Shown piece after piece: positions 34,709 through 43,459 of a stretch of DNA of 64,000 nt. Source of the stretch: Scytonema sp045865695 (GTDB lineage: Bacteria > Cyanobacteriota > Cyanobacteriia > Cyanobacteriales > Nostocaceae); the NCBI RefSeq assembly GCF_045865695.1, contig NZ_BAACAP010000214.1, positions 21,068 to 85,067 on the forward strand, given 5' to 3'. Position 1 is the stretch's first letter. Each line of letters opens with the position of its first letter. Below the pieces are notes generated by a model, which searched no databases, was not told the DNA's origin, and saw only the letters and a list, made by a program, of their open reading frames with translations. A program made the position numbers and the translations under genes.

Positions 34709-36301
34709 ATGGAACAAGAAATAGGAACATCTCTAAATTCAATAGATGCGGAAAATACTCGAAGTCATAATAGCTTCTTAAACAGCAAGCAGCGCAAACT
34801 CTTGCTAGCAGCAGCAGCAATCTCTTCTGCTTGCGGATTAGCTGTAGAACTTTTACTGGGAACTCTTGCAAGTTACCTCGTCGGTAACCAGGCTTTGTCT
34901 TACGGAATTGCAGTTGGGGGCTTTTTAGCAGCAATGGGTGCTGGTTCTTACCTCAGCCGATTTGTTGCAGCAAAAACAGAAGGGCGCTTTCTTCAAAATC
35001 AGTTACTCCTCGCTTTCGTACAAGTAGAGTTAGCGATCGCACCACTCACAGCCCTGCTACCTTTAGGGTTATTTGCCCTATTTGTGCTTGATGGTTCCAT
35101 CTGGTTGGGATTAGTTCTTGTGACTATTTTGTTGGGATTGCTAGCAGGATTAGAAGTCCCACTCCTAACACGACTTGTAGAAGTATCAGAAGGAGTGCGA
35201 GAAGCCTTAGCAGGAGTTTTAGCACTAGACTATCTGGGCGCACTGATCGGTTCGCTCCTTTTTCCAGTACTCCTATTACCCTGGTTAGGAATGTTTCCCA
35301 CAGCCTTTGTACTGGGTTCATTTCCGGCTTTTATGGTTTTCGCGATTGGGCGATCTTTTCCTCAACTGCGACGCTGGGCTTACTTGGGATTAATGGTAGG
35401 CGTACTGCTGTGTACTTTGGCACCAATTTCTATACCTATTAGTAACAATTTAGAAAATAACTTATATAAAGCACCTGTAATTAAGCGCATTCAAACACCT
35501 TATCAACGTATTGTTCTGACAAGACAAGGACAAGACGTGCGGCTGTTCCTAAACGGCGATTTACAATTTTCTACACTAGATGAATATCGCTATCACGAAG
35601 CACTCGTACATCCAGCAATGAGTGCAACTCCCAACAGAAAGCGGGTACTCGTGTTAGGGGCTGGAGACGGTATGGCAGTGCGGGAAGTGTTAAAGTGGCG
35701 TGAAGTTGAGAAAGTCGTACTGATTGAACTCGATCCAGCCGTTGTAAAGTTAGCGACTCGTCACCCGCAACTGGTGCAGGTTAATAACAAAGCTTTAACC
35801 GATCCTCGCGTTGAAGTCATTAACGCCGATGCTTTTACAACTGCCCCAGCTTTGAAAGACACCTTTGATGTTATTATCGCCGACTTTCCCGATCCAGACC
35901 AAGAAATCCTTGCCAAACTGTACTCAGATGGTTTTTATCGGCGTTTAATGGGACGACTAACCGACAGTGGCGTGTTAGTTACTCAAGCATCAAGTCCATT
36001 TTTTGCCCCTAAAGTTCTAAGTTGTATTGCTGAAACTCTTGCCCAAACTGGGCTTGCAGTACATCCTTATGTAGTAGACGTTCCTAGTTTTGGTCCTTGG
36101 GGTTTTGTAATGGCTTCGCGAGCTGTTGTTGAGTCAGATAAGCTTGAACTTCCCGTAGCAACACGCTTTCTCACTCCAAATATTCTGCACCATTTATTTG
36201 AACTACCTAAAGATGTGCTGCTAGGTAATACTAAGGTGAATCGCTTATCTGACCCCGTAATTGTTCGTTACCAATTGGATTCTCGTTGGGTTTCGTATTA
36301 A
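34709..36301 (+). CDS. Membrane-fused spermidine-synthase-like protein
   Basis: 530 residues. The N-terminal half (about 25-235) has seven membrane helices, for example LLLAAAAISSACGLAVELLL and GYGIAVG-like stretches of small residues. The C-terminal half is a polyamine-synthase (SpeE) domain: DEYRYHEALVHPAMSA binding-loop, the SAM-binding VLVLGAGDGMAVREVLKW, acidic VVLIELDPAVV and the catalytic-loop region DVIIADFPDPDQE. Soluble SpeE transfers aminopropyl groups to putrescine; in these fused forms the real substrate is unknown and could be a lipid or a peptide. Next to it are DUF4178 and two unknown membrane proteins. Confidence 0.85.
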   Translation: MEQEIGTSLNSIDAENTRSHNSFLNSKQRKLLLAAAAISSACGLAVELLLGTLASYLVGNQALSYGIAVGGFLAAMGAGSYLSRFVAAKTEGRFLQNQLLLAFVQVELAIAPLTALLPLGLFALFVLDGSIWLGLVLVTILLGLLAGLEVPLLTRLVEVSEGVREALAGVLALDYLGALIGSLLFPVLLLPWLGMFPTAFVLGSFPAFMVFAIGRSFPQLRRWAYLGLMVGVLLCTLAPISIPISNNLENNLYKAPVIKRIQTPYQRIVLTRQGQDVRLFLNGDLQFSTLDEYRYHEALVHPAMSATPNRKRVLVLGAGDGMAVREVLKWREVEKVVLIELDPAVVKLATRHPQLVQVNNKALTDPRVEVINADAFTTAPALKDTFDVIIADFPDPDQEILAKLYSDGFYRRLMGRLTDSGVLVTQASSPFFAPKVLSCIAETLAQTGLAVHPYVVDVPSFGPWGFVMASRAVVESDKLELPVATRFLTPNILHHLFELPKDVLLGNTKVNRLSDPVIVRYQLDSRWVSY

Positions 36302-36303
36302 TT

Positions 36304-36894
36304 ATGACATTAATTTGGCTTGGAATTCTTATTGTTGGAACTGTTGGTGTTGTTTTGTTCGTACTTCAACAACAAGGAAAACTTTTGACTGGTAGTCATC
36401 GTAAGGAACTACCATCGCTACATCGCACGGTTTTTAATTTACAAATTGGCGATATTGTGCAACATATGGGTATCGACTGGGTTGTGGAAGGTCACCTAAC
36501 TTATACTGTTGGTGAATTTACTTGGTCTGAGTATATGTTGCAGGATGGCGATCGCATTAATTGGTTGTCTGTGGAGGAAGACGATCGCGTGGAGGTTGCA
36601 TTGTTAGAATCTACAAACCAGTTAGATATTAGCGAAGAACCACCACAGCAGTTAAACTTTGCGGGTGAGACATTTCGATGTGTTGATTCTGGCACAGCAA
36701 GAATGACTCGCAAAGGTACAATTAAAAAACCATTCGCTTCCCGTTGTAAATATTTTGACTATGAAGGTTCTAATAACAAGGTGCTTTCAGTAGAGATTTG
36801 GGATGGAGAAGTGGAAGTGACTGTCGGAGAACTTATTAACCCCAGATCGCTGCTGATACTACCAGGTGATGGGAAGAGAGTCTATGACGACTAG
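36304..36894 (+). CDS. DUF4178 domain protein with N-terminal membrane anchor
   Basis: 196 residues from the ATG at 36304, two bases after the preceding stop (a TTG 18 bases earlier is inside the upstream gene). An N-terminal helix (LIWLGILIVGTVGVVLFVLQ) precedes a beta-rich DUF4178 domain: LQIGDIVQHMGIDWVVEGHL, then W-S-E-Y-M-L-Q-D-G-D-R-I-N-W-L and RKGTIKKPFASRCKYFDYEG. DUF4178 is repeatedly encoded beside SpeE-like membrane proteins and DUF350, but its function is unknown. Tight spacing implies translational coupling with the SpeE-like protein and a common complex. Confidence 0.8.
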   Translation: MTLIWLGILIVGTVGVVLFVLQQQGKLLTGSHRKELPSLHRTVFNLQIGDIVQHMGIDWVVEGHLTYTVGEFTWSEYMLQDGDRINWLSVEEDDRVEVALLESTNQLDISEEPPQQLNFAGETFRCVDSGTARMTRKGTIKKPFASRCKYFDYEGSNNKVLSVEIWDGEVEVTVGELINPRSLLILPGDGKRVYDD

Positions 36895-37013
36895 AGTCTC
36901 AAAAGACCTTACAATAGAACACAAATACTAAAAAATAGTCTTTTACGTCTCAACCGATGACAGAAGATAGTTAAAAGTGATTGGAAAAGTTGAGAAAACG
37001 CAGCGTTTTTCTG

Positions 37014-39308
37014 TTATTGACTTTCAGTGCGGAGCAAGGTGGCATATTTCCCCCCTGAGTGCCACAACTCCTCATGCGTACCTCTCTGTACCACTTTCCC
37101 TTGCTCCAGTACAATAATTTCATCACAATCGCGAATTGTACTGAGTCGGTGAGCAATGACAATACAAGAGCACCCGCGTCGCCGCAAATTCTTATCAATA
37201 ATCAATTCTGTTTGAGCATCCAGCGCAGAAGTCGCTTCATCCATAACCAATATTGAGGGGTTCCGAACCAAAGCACGGGCAATTTCTAAACGTTGGCGCT
37301 GTCCGCCACTCATGTTCATTCCTCCTTCAATCAACTTGGCATCATATCCCCCAGGCATAGATACAATCAAATCGTGAATGGCGGCATCAGAGCAAGCCTG
37401 CACTAAGTCAGTTTGTGATACTGTCCAATCCCATAGAGTCAGATTTTCCCGAACTGTCCCAGCAAATAGAAAAATATCCTGTTCTACCATTGCCAAAAAG
37501 TTTGCCAAAACAGAGCGAGGAATCTGGGTTCTGGGTACACCATCAAAGCAAATTTCCCCTTGCCAAGGTTTGTATAAACCGCAAACGAGTTTAGCAATTG
37601 TAGATTTACCAGAACCACTTCCCCCCACTATTGCGACTCGTTGACCGGGCTTGAGAAACAGGTTAAAGTTCTCAATTAAGGGATTTTCCACTCGGCTGTA
37701 GCCAAAAGTGATATCTCGTAACTCAACGTAGCCCTGTAGTTGAAAGGAGATTGGGGAACTCAGGGTTCCCTCTGGGGATAAGAGGCAATGGGGATTGTGC
37801 AACTGTGAAGAGTCAGACTCTTTCCCATACCCGATGCCTGATGCGCCATGCCCCATACCCCTCTGGGCTTCTGCATCCACAGAATTCTGTAGTGCATCAT
37901 CTAAACGGTTTAAGTCAGCTTCTAAATCTTGCAGCGTACTACCGAAATTGACTAGACGATCGAGCGGTTCCAAGAAACTGGCTGTTAAACTCTGGTACGC
38001 AACTAGCATTCCAATACTGAGGCTACCATTCATGACTCGGAAACCGCCGATAATTAATATAGAAGTTATGGTTAGTGCTGTTAAAAGGGTGGGTAATATT
38101 GTGAGAATTTGAGTTTGTAAAGCTAACTCCTGCTGGGCGTTGAGTGCTTTGGCATAGTACCCAGCAAATTTAGCAAATGAGTCAGACTCAAGCCCGTTCG
38201 CTTTGATTGTTTCTATAGTTTGAATGCCTGCGATCGCCACTCCATTGACCTTACCATATTCAGCCGCCAGCTTCATATTTGCATCAACACGAGTCTGCGA
38301 TAGGAACTGGAGGGCAAAAAAGTCGAGCGCCGCAAAACCAACTGCGATCGCACTCAGTACGAGGTCGTATTGAACCATAATGAGAAAGTAAAAGACCATC
38401 ATCACAGCGTCGATGACGGTGGTTGCAAGGCGACCTGAGAGTATATCTGCTACTTTATCATTAAGTGACATCCGACTACTGATTTCACCTGCATAGCGTT
38501 GAGCATAAAACCCAACTGGCAAGCGGAGAAGATGCCAAAGGAACTGCCCTGACATTGTAACTGACAACTTCAGCATCAGCAAGCGCAGGTAGGTAAGCCG
38601 CAGTCTGGCAAGTAGCGCTCGCAGTATACTCGTGAGAACCATTCCTATTACCAACGATCGTATCCAATCTTGTCGCTCAGTAATGAGAATTTCATCAACA
38701 AATACCTGAGTAAAACCGGGCACTGCCAACCGAGGGATTGTTAGCAATAGTCCTGCAAAAAAGCAGAATAGGATGATACTGCGTGAGTGTTCCAAACGTA
38801 AGGCTAAAGCAGTAATAATGTTACTTTTTCGACCGCCAGTTTGAAATTCCGGTCCTGGCTGCATCACCAAGACGACGCCAGTGTAAGCACGGTTAAACTC
38901 TTCTAGAGAAACTGTCCGGCGTCCTGTGGCGGGATCGTTGAGGTAAACGCGGTTTTTGGCGAACCCCTCTACCACTAAAAAATGGTTGAAATTCCAAAAG
39001 ACAATGTAGGGGGGACTCAGGGTGTTGAGGTTTTCCAACAACCTTTTCAAACCTTTGGCGTTTAAGCCATAGTTCCGGGCTGCTTTGACGATATTAAAGG
39101 CGTTGCTACCATCTCGGGAAATGCCACACTCGCGTCGCAGTTCTGCTAAAGGGACAATGCGCGAGTAATAGCTGAGAATAATTCCGAGGGCAGCAGCGCC
39201 ACATTCAGTTGCTTCCATTTGCAGCACTGTGGGGGTTCGGACGCGAGGAGTTTGTGCTGGCTGTAGAATACTCCTGATAAAAGCAAGTGGCTTAACCTTG
39301 AAAAACAT
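37014..39308 (-). CDS. C39-peptidase ABC exporter (NHLM/bacteriocin type)
   Basis: 764 residues. An N-terminal peptidase C39 domain has catalytic C36 in QMEATECGAAALGIILSYYS, His in NFNHFLVVEGF and Asp in VYLNDPATGR, so it should cleave double-glycine leaders. A six-helix ABC membrane domain spans about 165-450. The ATPase domain has Walker A GGSGSGKST, signature MSGGQRQR and Walker B ILVMDEATSALD. The linker before the ATPase carries an insertion coded by a CCCCATG-type repeat (see separate entry). It is divergent from precursor gene 1 and probably processes and exports all three leader peptides nearby. The ATG is preceded by no strong ribosome-binding site. Confidence 0.93.
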   Translation of the reverse strand: MFFKVKPLAFIRSILQPAQTPRVRTPTVLQMEATECGAAALGIILSYYSRIVPLAELRRECGISRDGSNAFNIVKAARNYGLNAKGLKRLLENLNTLSPPYIVFWNFNHFLVVEGFAKNRVYLNDPATGRRTVSLEEFNRAYTGVVLVMQPGPEFQTGGRKSNIITALALRLEHSRSIILFCFFAGLLLTIPRLAVPGFTQVFVDEILITERQDWIRSLVIGMVLTSILRALLARLRLTYLRLLMLKLSVTMSGQFLWHLLRLPVGFYAQRYAGEISSRMSLNDKVADILSGRLATTVIDAVMMVFYFLIMVQYDLVLSAIAVGFAALDFFALQFLSQTRVDANMKLAAEYGKVNGVAIAGIQTIETIKANGLESDSFAKFAGYYAKALNAQQELALQTQILTILPTLLTALTITSILIIGGFRVMNGSLSIGMLVAYQSLTASFLEPLDRLVNFGSTLQDLEADLNRLDDALQNSVDAEAQRGMGHGASGIGYGKESDSSQLHNPHCLLSPEGTLSSPISFQLQGYVELRDITFGYSRVENPLIENFNLFLKPGQRVAIVGGSGSGKSTIAKLVCGLYKPWQGEICFDGVPRTQIPRSVLANFLAMVEQDIFLFAGTVRENLTLWDWTVSQTDLVQACSDAAIHDLIVSMPGGYDAKLIEGGMNMSGGQRQRLEIARALVRNPSILVMDEATSALDAQTELIIDKNLRRRGCSCIVIAHRLSTIRDCDEIIVLEQGKVVQRGTHEELWHSGGKYATLLRTESQ
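37823..37864 (+). repeat. Short tandem repeat inside the exporter coding region
   Basis: Imperfect heptamers (CCCATAC, CCGATGC, CTGATGC, GCCATGC, CCCATAC) translate on the minus strand as R-G-M-G-H-G-A-S-G-I-G-Y-G in the linker between the membrane and ATPase domains. The repeat keeps the frame and resembles the intergenic CCCCATG repeat at 34379. Confidence 0.8.
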
Positions 39309-39818
39309 TAAATCTACCTTAATAAGTTAAAGATTGGGAGGCGCAGCACTGGTATTCAGAATGCAAAAACCTTACTGAATTCTTGCTTCTTGCAACAAAA
39401 TACGCTTTTTAAGTATTAGATAAACAAATACACCTAACTATTTATACACGTTTAATAATGTATTGTAAACAAATATACAGAACTGTTTATATATGTCGAA
39501 TGGTATATCGTAAAAAAACATACCCAAAAAAAATCAAAAATTTCTAAAAATCAGAAATACTTAAAGCATTTTTGGTGTTTTATTTTTCCCATTGATTTAA
39601 CCCTCTCTCAAACAAAGATACTTGATTATCTCAAAACCCCTTCTGCAAGCCAATTCCCAGAGAGCGAGGATTGATAAAACTGATTATAAGAAAAACATAT
39701 AAGTATAATTTTTTGATTTTTTTGAAAAAAAATACTTATATCTAAAGATAGATATAGAAAGATACGGAAATATTTTACAAAGTTAACTGTAGTTACTTAA
39801 CAAAAAGAGACTGACAAA
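39309..39818. promoter_or_regulatory. Upstream region of precursor gene 1, first copy of a duplicated block
   Basis: 510 AT-rich bases between the divergent exporter and precursor 1. From about 39408 it parallels the block starting at 40620: TTTTTAAGTATTAGATAAAC is identical, followed by similar stretches (for instance ATCTCAAAAC, and GCGAGGATTGATAAA versus GTAAGGATTGGTGAA). A GATAGATATAGAAAGATA element lies about 55-70 bases before the ATG. It carries promoters in both directions; no gene seen. Confidence 0.65.
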
Positions 39819-40058
39819 ATGGTTAAGAATGAAGCCGTAACGGAAACTACTTTGGAAGCGAAGGAATGGGAAGGAGAACTGGATGATGCAGATTTAATAG
39901 CTGTGTCTGCTGGCGCTGACGGCTATGTTACAAAATCTTTCGAGGAGCTAGGAAAGAACATTGGTGCATACTATACAGATCTAGGACAGAGCATTGGTGC
40001 AAACTATACAGCTCTAGGTAAAGGTATCTCTGACACAACGAAGGCTGCATTCGGCTAA
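39819..40058 (+). CDS. Double-glycine-type leader peptide precursor 1
   Basis: 79 residues. The leader (1-32) is acidic with the GG-leader pattern: L21, L26 and V29 spaced before a processing site A31-G32 (GELDDADLIAVSAG), an Ala-Gly variant of Gly-Gly. Core 33-79 contains three imperfect 11-residue units, LGKNIGAYYTD, LGQSIGANYTA and LGKGI, ending in K-A-A-F-G; a helix with glycine-lined and hydrophobic faces is likely. No Cys, so no disulfides or thioether rings. The leader is nearly identical to that of precursor 2. It is preceded by AAAAAGAGA as a weak ribosome-binding site and followed at 40397 by a terminator-like hairpin. Confidence 0.82.
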   Translation: MVKNEAVTETTLEAKEWEGELDDADLIAVSAGADGYVTKSFEELGKNIGAYYTDLGQSIGANYTALGKGISDTTKAAFG

Positions 40059-40619
40059 TCCATATTCAATTAGACCTTAATTGAACGTACAACCTCGATT
40101 TACTTTGGTAAATTTTTGTACCACCTCTAGTGCTTCGAGCGTTCCAATACCTAACCCTCTTTTATCGATCTGGTGAGAGAAAAACACCATACCTCATTTT
40201 GAACAACAGACATAATCAAGCTTTTGGCGCTATTATCCCCTTAATTGTCATTTAACTCTCTATATGTGCGAAAATCCCTAATGGTAAGGGTTATAGATGA
40301 TTCTCCAACAAAATTGATAAAAGAGGGCTAAAAATGCTTGGATAAGTATCAAAAAAAGGTAAGAATTTATACCTTTAGACTACCGTAATTTTTTGTGCAG
40401 CTAGCAAGTCTTTATTACCCTGTAAGACTTACTAGCTGCTAATCGCTTTTTAGCTGCATATATAAGTACTTATGGATAAATATTTATATATTTTTTAAAT
40501 CAAATAAAATCGCTGTAATCCAGCACTATTCCCTGTTCCCTCTCTCAACTAGATAATTTATTGTGCATGACTACTTATAAAAGACTTTGATTCTTCTTCT
40601 TACAAGCGTACAAGGAGAT
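40059..40619. other. Intergenic region after precursor 1
   Basis: No further precursor frame with a leader-like sequence was found here on either strand. It contains the hairpin at 40397-40439 and AT-rich DNA. Confidence 0.55.
40397..40439 (+). terminator. Terminator-like hairpin after precursor 1
   Basis: The 16-base arm GCAGCTAGCAAGTCTT pairs with AAGACTTACTAGCTGC with one mismatch around an 11-base loop. The right arm contains GTAAGACTTACTAGCTG, found identically in the hairpin after precursor 3 (47399-47443). A weak T-run follows near 40447, so rho-independent function is uncertain. Confidence 0.6.
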
Positions 40620-40991
40620 TTTTAAGTATTAGATAAACAAATACATCATCCTATAGATATATGCCTAATTACATAGAGTAAATAAAGATACTAAAAAGAC
40701 AAATTAAAATTTTAAAAAAAAGGAAAATACTTAAAGTAGTTTTAGTATAATAATTTCTTCCATCAATATTACTCTGTACAAAATAAAAATATCTGAGTAT
40801 CTCAAAACTACTTATATAAGATGACTACCAGAGGGTAAGGATTGGTGAATCTTTTCATAAGTTTTTTTTATAAGTAAATTAGTTTAGTTTACTTGCAATA
40901 TTAAACACATACCTCCATAGATATATATACAAGGATATGTAAATCTTTTATAACAATAAGTGTAATTACCCAATAAAAAGAGAGAAACAAA
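40620..40991 (+). promoter_or_regulatory. Upstream region of precursor gene 2, second copy of the duplicated block
   Basis: It begins with the same TTTTTAAGTATTAGATAAAC sequence as the block upstream of precursor 1 and follows it with similarity for about 370 bases, up to the ATG. At 40911-40932 it carries an ACCTnnATAGATATATATAC-type element shared with the precursor 3 promoter region. Confidence 0.65.
40911..40932 (+). promoter_or_regulatory. Conserved upstream element of precursor 2
   Basis: ATAGATATATATACAA preceded by ACCTCC, about 60-80 bases before the ATG. The copy at 46831-46852 matches at 20 of 22 positions and lies at nearly the same distance from its gene. It probably includes a TATATAC -10-like box. 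Confidence 0.55.
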
Positions 40992-41246
40992 ATGATTAAC
41001 AATGAAGCTGTAACCAAAGCTACCTTAGAAGCAAAGGAATGGGAAGGAGAACTGGATGATGCTGATTTAGTAGCAATTAGTGGAGGGGCTTTGGTGAACG
41101 GACCTGTGTTTAACGGACCTTTATTTACTACTAGAGATGTGTTTATATTGGGTGGAAATGGAAGTGGAGGTTTTAATGAAACTTCTCATACCCACACCCA
41201 TACCAATACCAATAATGATAATAATAATAATAATAATAGTATCTAA
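40992..41246 (+). CDS. Double-glycine leader peptide precursor 2 with His/Thr/Asn repeat core
   Basis: 84 residues. Leader 1-32 ends in the canonical GG site (GELDDADLVAISGG) and matches precursor 1 at 26 of the 32 positions by eye. The core, 33-84, is unrelated: ALVNGPVFNGPLF contains a repeated N-G-P-(V/L)-F unit, then FILGGNGSGGFNE, then H-T repeats followed by T-N and a poly-Asn tail encoded by a trinucleotide AAT microsatellite. The His run could bind metal. No Cys. It ends 172 bases before, and convergent to, the HlyD gene. It should be exported by the same C39 transporter. Confidence 0.8.
   Translation: MINNEAVTKATLEAKEWEGELDDADLVAISGGALVNGPVFNGPLFTTRDVFILGGNGSGGFNETSHTHTHTNTNNDNNNNNNSI
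41205..41239 (+). repeat. ACCAAT / AAT microsatellite in precursor 2
   Basis: ACC-CAC/CAT/AAT hexamers pass into a run of seven or more AAT/ATA trinucleotides, in frame, encoding T-H-T-N and then poly-Asn just before the stop. Slippage in this tract would change core length without shifting frame. Confidence 0.85.
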
Positions 41247-41418
41247 AGGGAGTCAACAATACAAATACGGTCGGAAACTAAACATCAATTTTGGATATCA
41301 GGAACTTCTAAATAAAAAAGTATCACAAAATTGCTTGTGGTGCGGGCGGAGACGCCCGTACTTGCTATTACTAGAGAACTGTATGGACTCTCTATGTGCG
41401 ATCGCATTAACCACCAAA

Positions 41419-43026
41419 TTAATAAATACCAGTCAAAGAGCGGAATATAGGAATAACGTAAGAGATAGGTGCCACTTCTCCTATTTTGACCCGAACTTCC
41501 GCAGTCGTACCCGATGAAATTTGTAGTTCGGGACCTTTGGAAGAAGACCATTTGTAACCACTGACAGTGGAGGGGTCTTCTTGCAGTTGAATGTCAACTT
41601 GCACGCGAGCTGCGTTACTATTGGCAAGGTTACGAGCTAAGTCTTCGTTACCAACTTGCGCTGTAATATCTTGAGTGGTAACAGGAAAGGGAGAAACGTT
41701 CGTTACTACCCCAATGATTCCACCAAAGCGATCGCGCTTAACAACGCTGGGTGTTACTTGTACAGTCATACCTGGTTTTATCTGTTTACCATCCTTATCA
41801 GCAAAGTAAACAAGACTGGACAGTTTTGTATTAGAATCTTCAACTTCAATCGTTGCAATCCGGGTACCGGCGCTAACAATTTGACCGGGAAGGACGCCAA
41901 CTGACAGGACGCGACCATCAAATTTGCTCTTTATTTGGCTCGACTGAGTTAATTGCAGTTTTAAGGAGGCAATTTTGCGTCTTACTTCCTGAATTTGATT
42001 TAATTTGCCTACTGACTTTTCCAAATCCTGTTGAATGAGTTTGGTTTTTTGAGCTTCAATATCTTTAATTTTGGTTTTGATGTCGTCAAGTTTATTCAAA
42101 TTTTGCAGGTACTCCCGGTCTGCATTAGTTTTTTGAACTTGAATTTCTTGGATGTTATTTTTGATATCATCAATTCTACTAAGGTTTTGTAGATATTCCC
42201 GTTCGCTCGACGTTTTTTGAACATCAAGGTCTTTAAGTTGTGTTTGAATATCATCAAGTTGTGTCTGTTGGTTCAACAAGTCCTGCTGGGCTTGAAGCAC
42301 TACATCCTGGCTAATGACTTTTTGTTGAAATAGACTCCGACGAGTTGAAACTCGTTGTTGCAAGGTTTGCAGTAATGAGCTAATTTTTTGCTTTCGCTCT
42401 AAAAGACTTTTGCGTTTTTCTGCTATTGCGGTGAGAGTTTGGTTGTACAGTGTGGGTACGACTTGTTGTCTTACCAGGCTTTGCTCGAGACTTTGTCGTT
42501 TTTGCTCTAACGCTCTTAAAGTTTCGGAATGTAGCGTTGGTGCTACTGATTCTCGACGCAGGCTTTCTTCAAGGTCTTTTTGCTGCTGCTCGAGAGTTCT
42601 TTGCGACAACGCTATTTGTTGTTTTTGCAATCTATCAGTGTCCTGGTTTTGCTCTTGCAACTGAATAAATTTTGCGTTTTCTTGTTGTAGTTGTTGCTTA
42701 ATATTAGATTGATCTACGATCGCGAGTATTTGATTCTGCCTAACGACATCTCCTGGCTTAATGTTTAAGGTTAACAATTGACCGCCACCAAGTGATTGAA
42801 TTTGTACCACATGCCGAGGTCGGATCAACACTCCAGAACCTGTGACTGTGAGTGGAATTCGCCCAACTACACTCCAAGTACCAGCTACAAAGACCAAAAA
42901 GCCCATAGACATTAAAGGCATCCAAGCTTGGCGGCTTGTTACCTGCATCAGTTTGTCAAGTTGCTCTGGAGAGTTTAAGCGTAAGAGGGCTTCTTCACGG
43001 AAGAGTTTTTTCGCGTTATTGGACAT
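41419..43026 (-). CDS. HlyD-family periplasmic adaptor of the peptide exporter (NHLM type)
   Basis: 535 residues: a short cytosolic N-terminus, one membrane helix (AWMPLMSMGFLVFVAGTWSV), a lipoyl-like half-motif (GVLIRPRHVVQIQSLGGGQL), and a very long coiled-coil hairpin (about 110-370) with repeated units such as REYLQNLSRIDDIKNNIQEI and REYLQNLNKLDDIKTKIKDI. The second lipoyl half and a C-terminal beta domain (GMTVQVTPSVVKRDRFGGII) follow. The adaptor links the inner-membrane ABC exporter to an outer-membrane channel. It lies 433 bases downstream of the second ABC gene, on the same strand. The internal coiled-coil duplication may tune hairpin length. Confidence 0.9.
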   Translation of the reverse strand: MSNNAKKLFREEALLRLNSPEQLDKLMQVTSRQAWMPLMSMGFLVFVAGTWSVVGRIPLTVTGSGVLIRPRHVVQIQSLGGGQLLTLNIKPGDVVRQNQILAIVDQSNIKQQLQQENAKFIQLQEQNQDTDRLQKQQIALSQRTLEQQQKDLEESLRRESVAPTLHSETLRALEQKRQSLEQSLVRQQVVPTLYNQTLTAIAEKRKSLLERKQKISSLLQTLQQRVSTRRSLFQQKVISQDVVLQAQQDLLNQQTQLDDIQTQLKDLDVQKTSSEREYLQNLSRIDDIKNNIQEIQVQKTNADREYLQNLNKLDDIKTKIKDIEAQKTKLIQQDLEKSVGKLNQIQEVRRKIASLKLQLTQSSQIKSKFDGRVLSVGVLPGQIVSAGTRIATIEVEDSNTKLSSLVYFADKDGKQIKPGMTVQVTPSVVKRDRFGGIIGVVTNVSPFPVTTQDITAQVGNEDLARNLANSNAARVQVDIQLQEDPSTVSGYKWSSSKGPELQISSGTTAEVRVKIGEVAPISYVIPIFRSLTGIY

Positions 43027-43459
43027 CTCGTATATTTTTTCTTTTAGAGTTATTTCGCTTTAGGGATTTCCAAGAAATAAATTATCCATCTTGTGGGACG
43101 GGCGTCCTCGCCCGTCTTCTACTGGTGGCGGGCGAGACGCCCCGCAGTTGCTTCAACGGGGGGCTTTGGGATCCCCTCTGGGGTTGGGGGGAAACCCCCG
43201 CAACGCACTGCTCTTCGCACCACAAGAGAAAGTTAAATATTTTTTTATTTGGAAATCCCTTATCGGGCATCTTGTATATTTTTCTTTTGCATTTACGCAA
43301 CATTTAAGATACGATAGTCCGTCAAAGATACGTACTTTTGCATTTAAAGTTAGAAATATTATACCATATTACTGTACGGGATATGATATCGTGTCCGGTA
43401 GCATAACCCACAGACGCAAAGAGCGATCGCTTAATGCTGCCGCGACCAATTGAGTATTA
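43027..43459. repeat. Intergenic region with a GC-rich dispersed repeat
   Basis: Between the second ABC gene and hlyD. Bases about 43091-43224 form a GC-rich block in otherwise AT-rich DNA: GGGCGTCCTCGCCCGTC and GGCGGGCGAGACGCCCC are overlapping palindromes, followed by G- and C-runs. Short relatives occur at 41340 and 56893. Plus-strand open frames over it are repeat artefacts. Confidence 0.75.

Noticed and set aside
43091..43453. Plus-strand open frames of 120 and 123 codons (with 42936-43307) between the ABC and HlyD genes
   Set aside because: They run through a GC-rich palindromic repeat and an AT-rich flank; composition is repeat-driven and no start signal is present.
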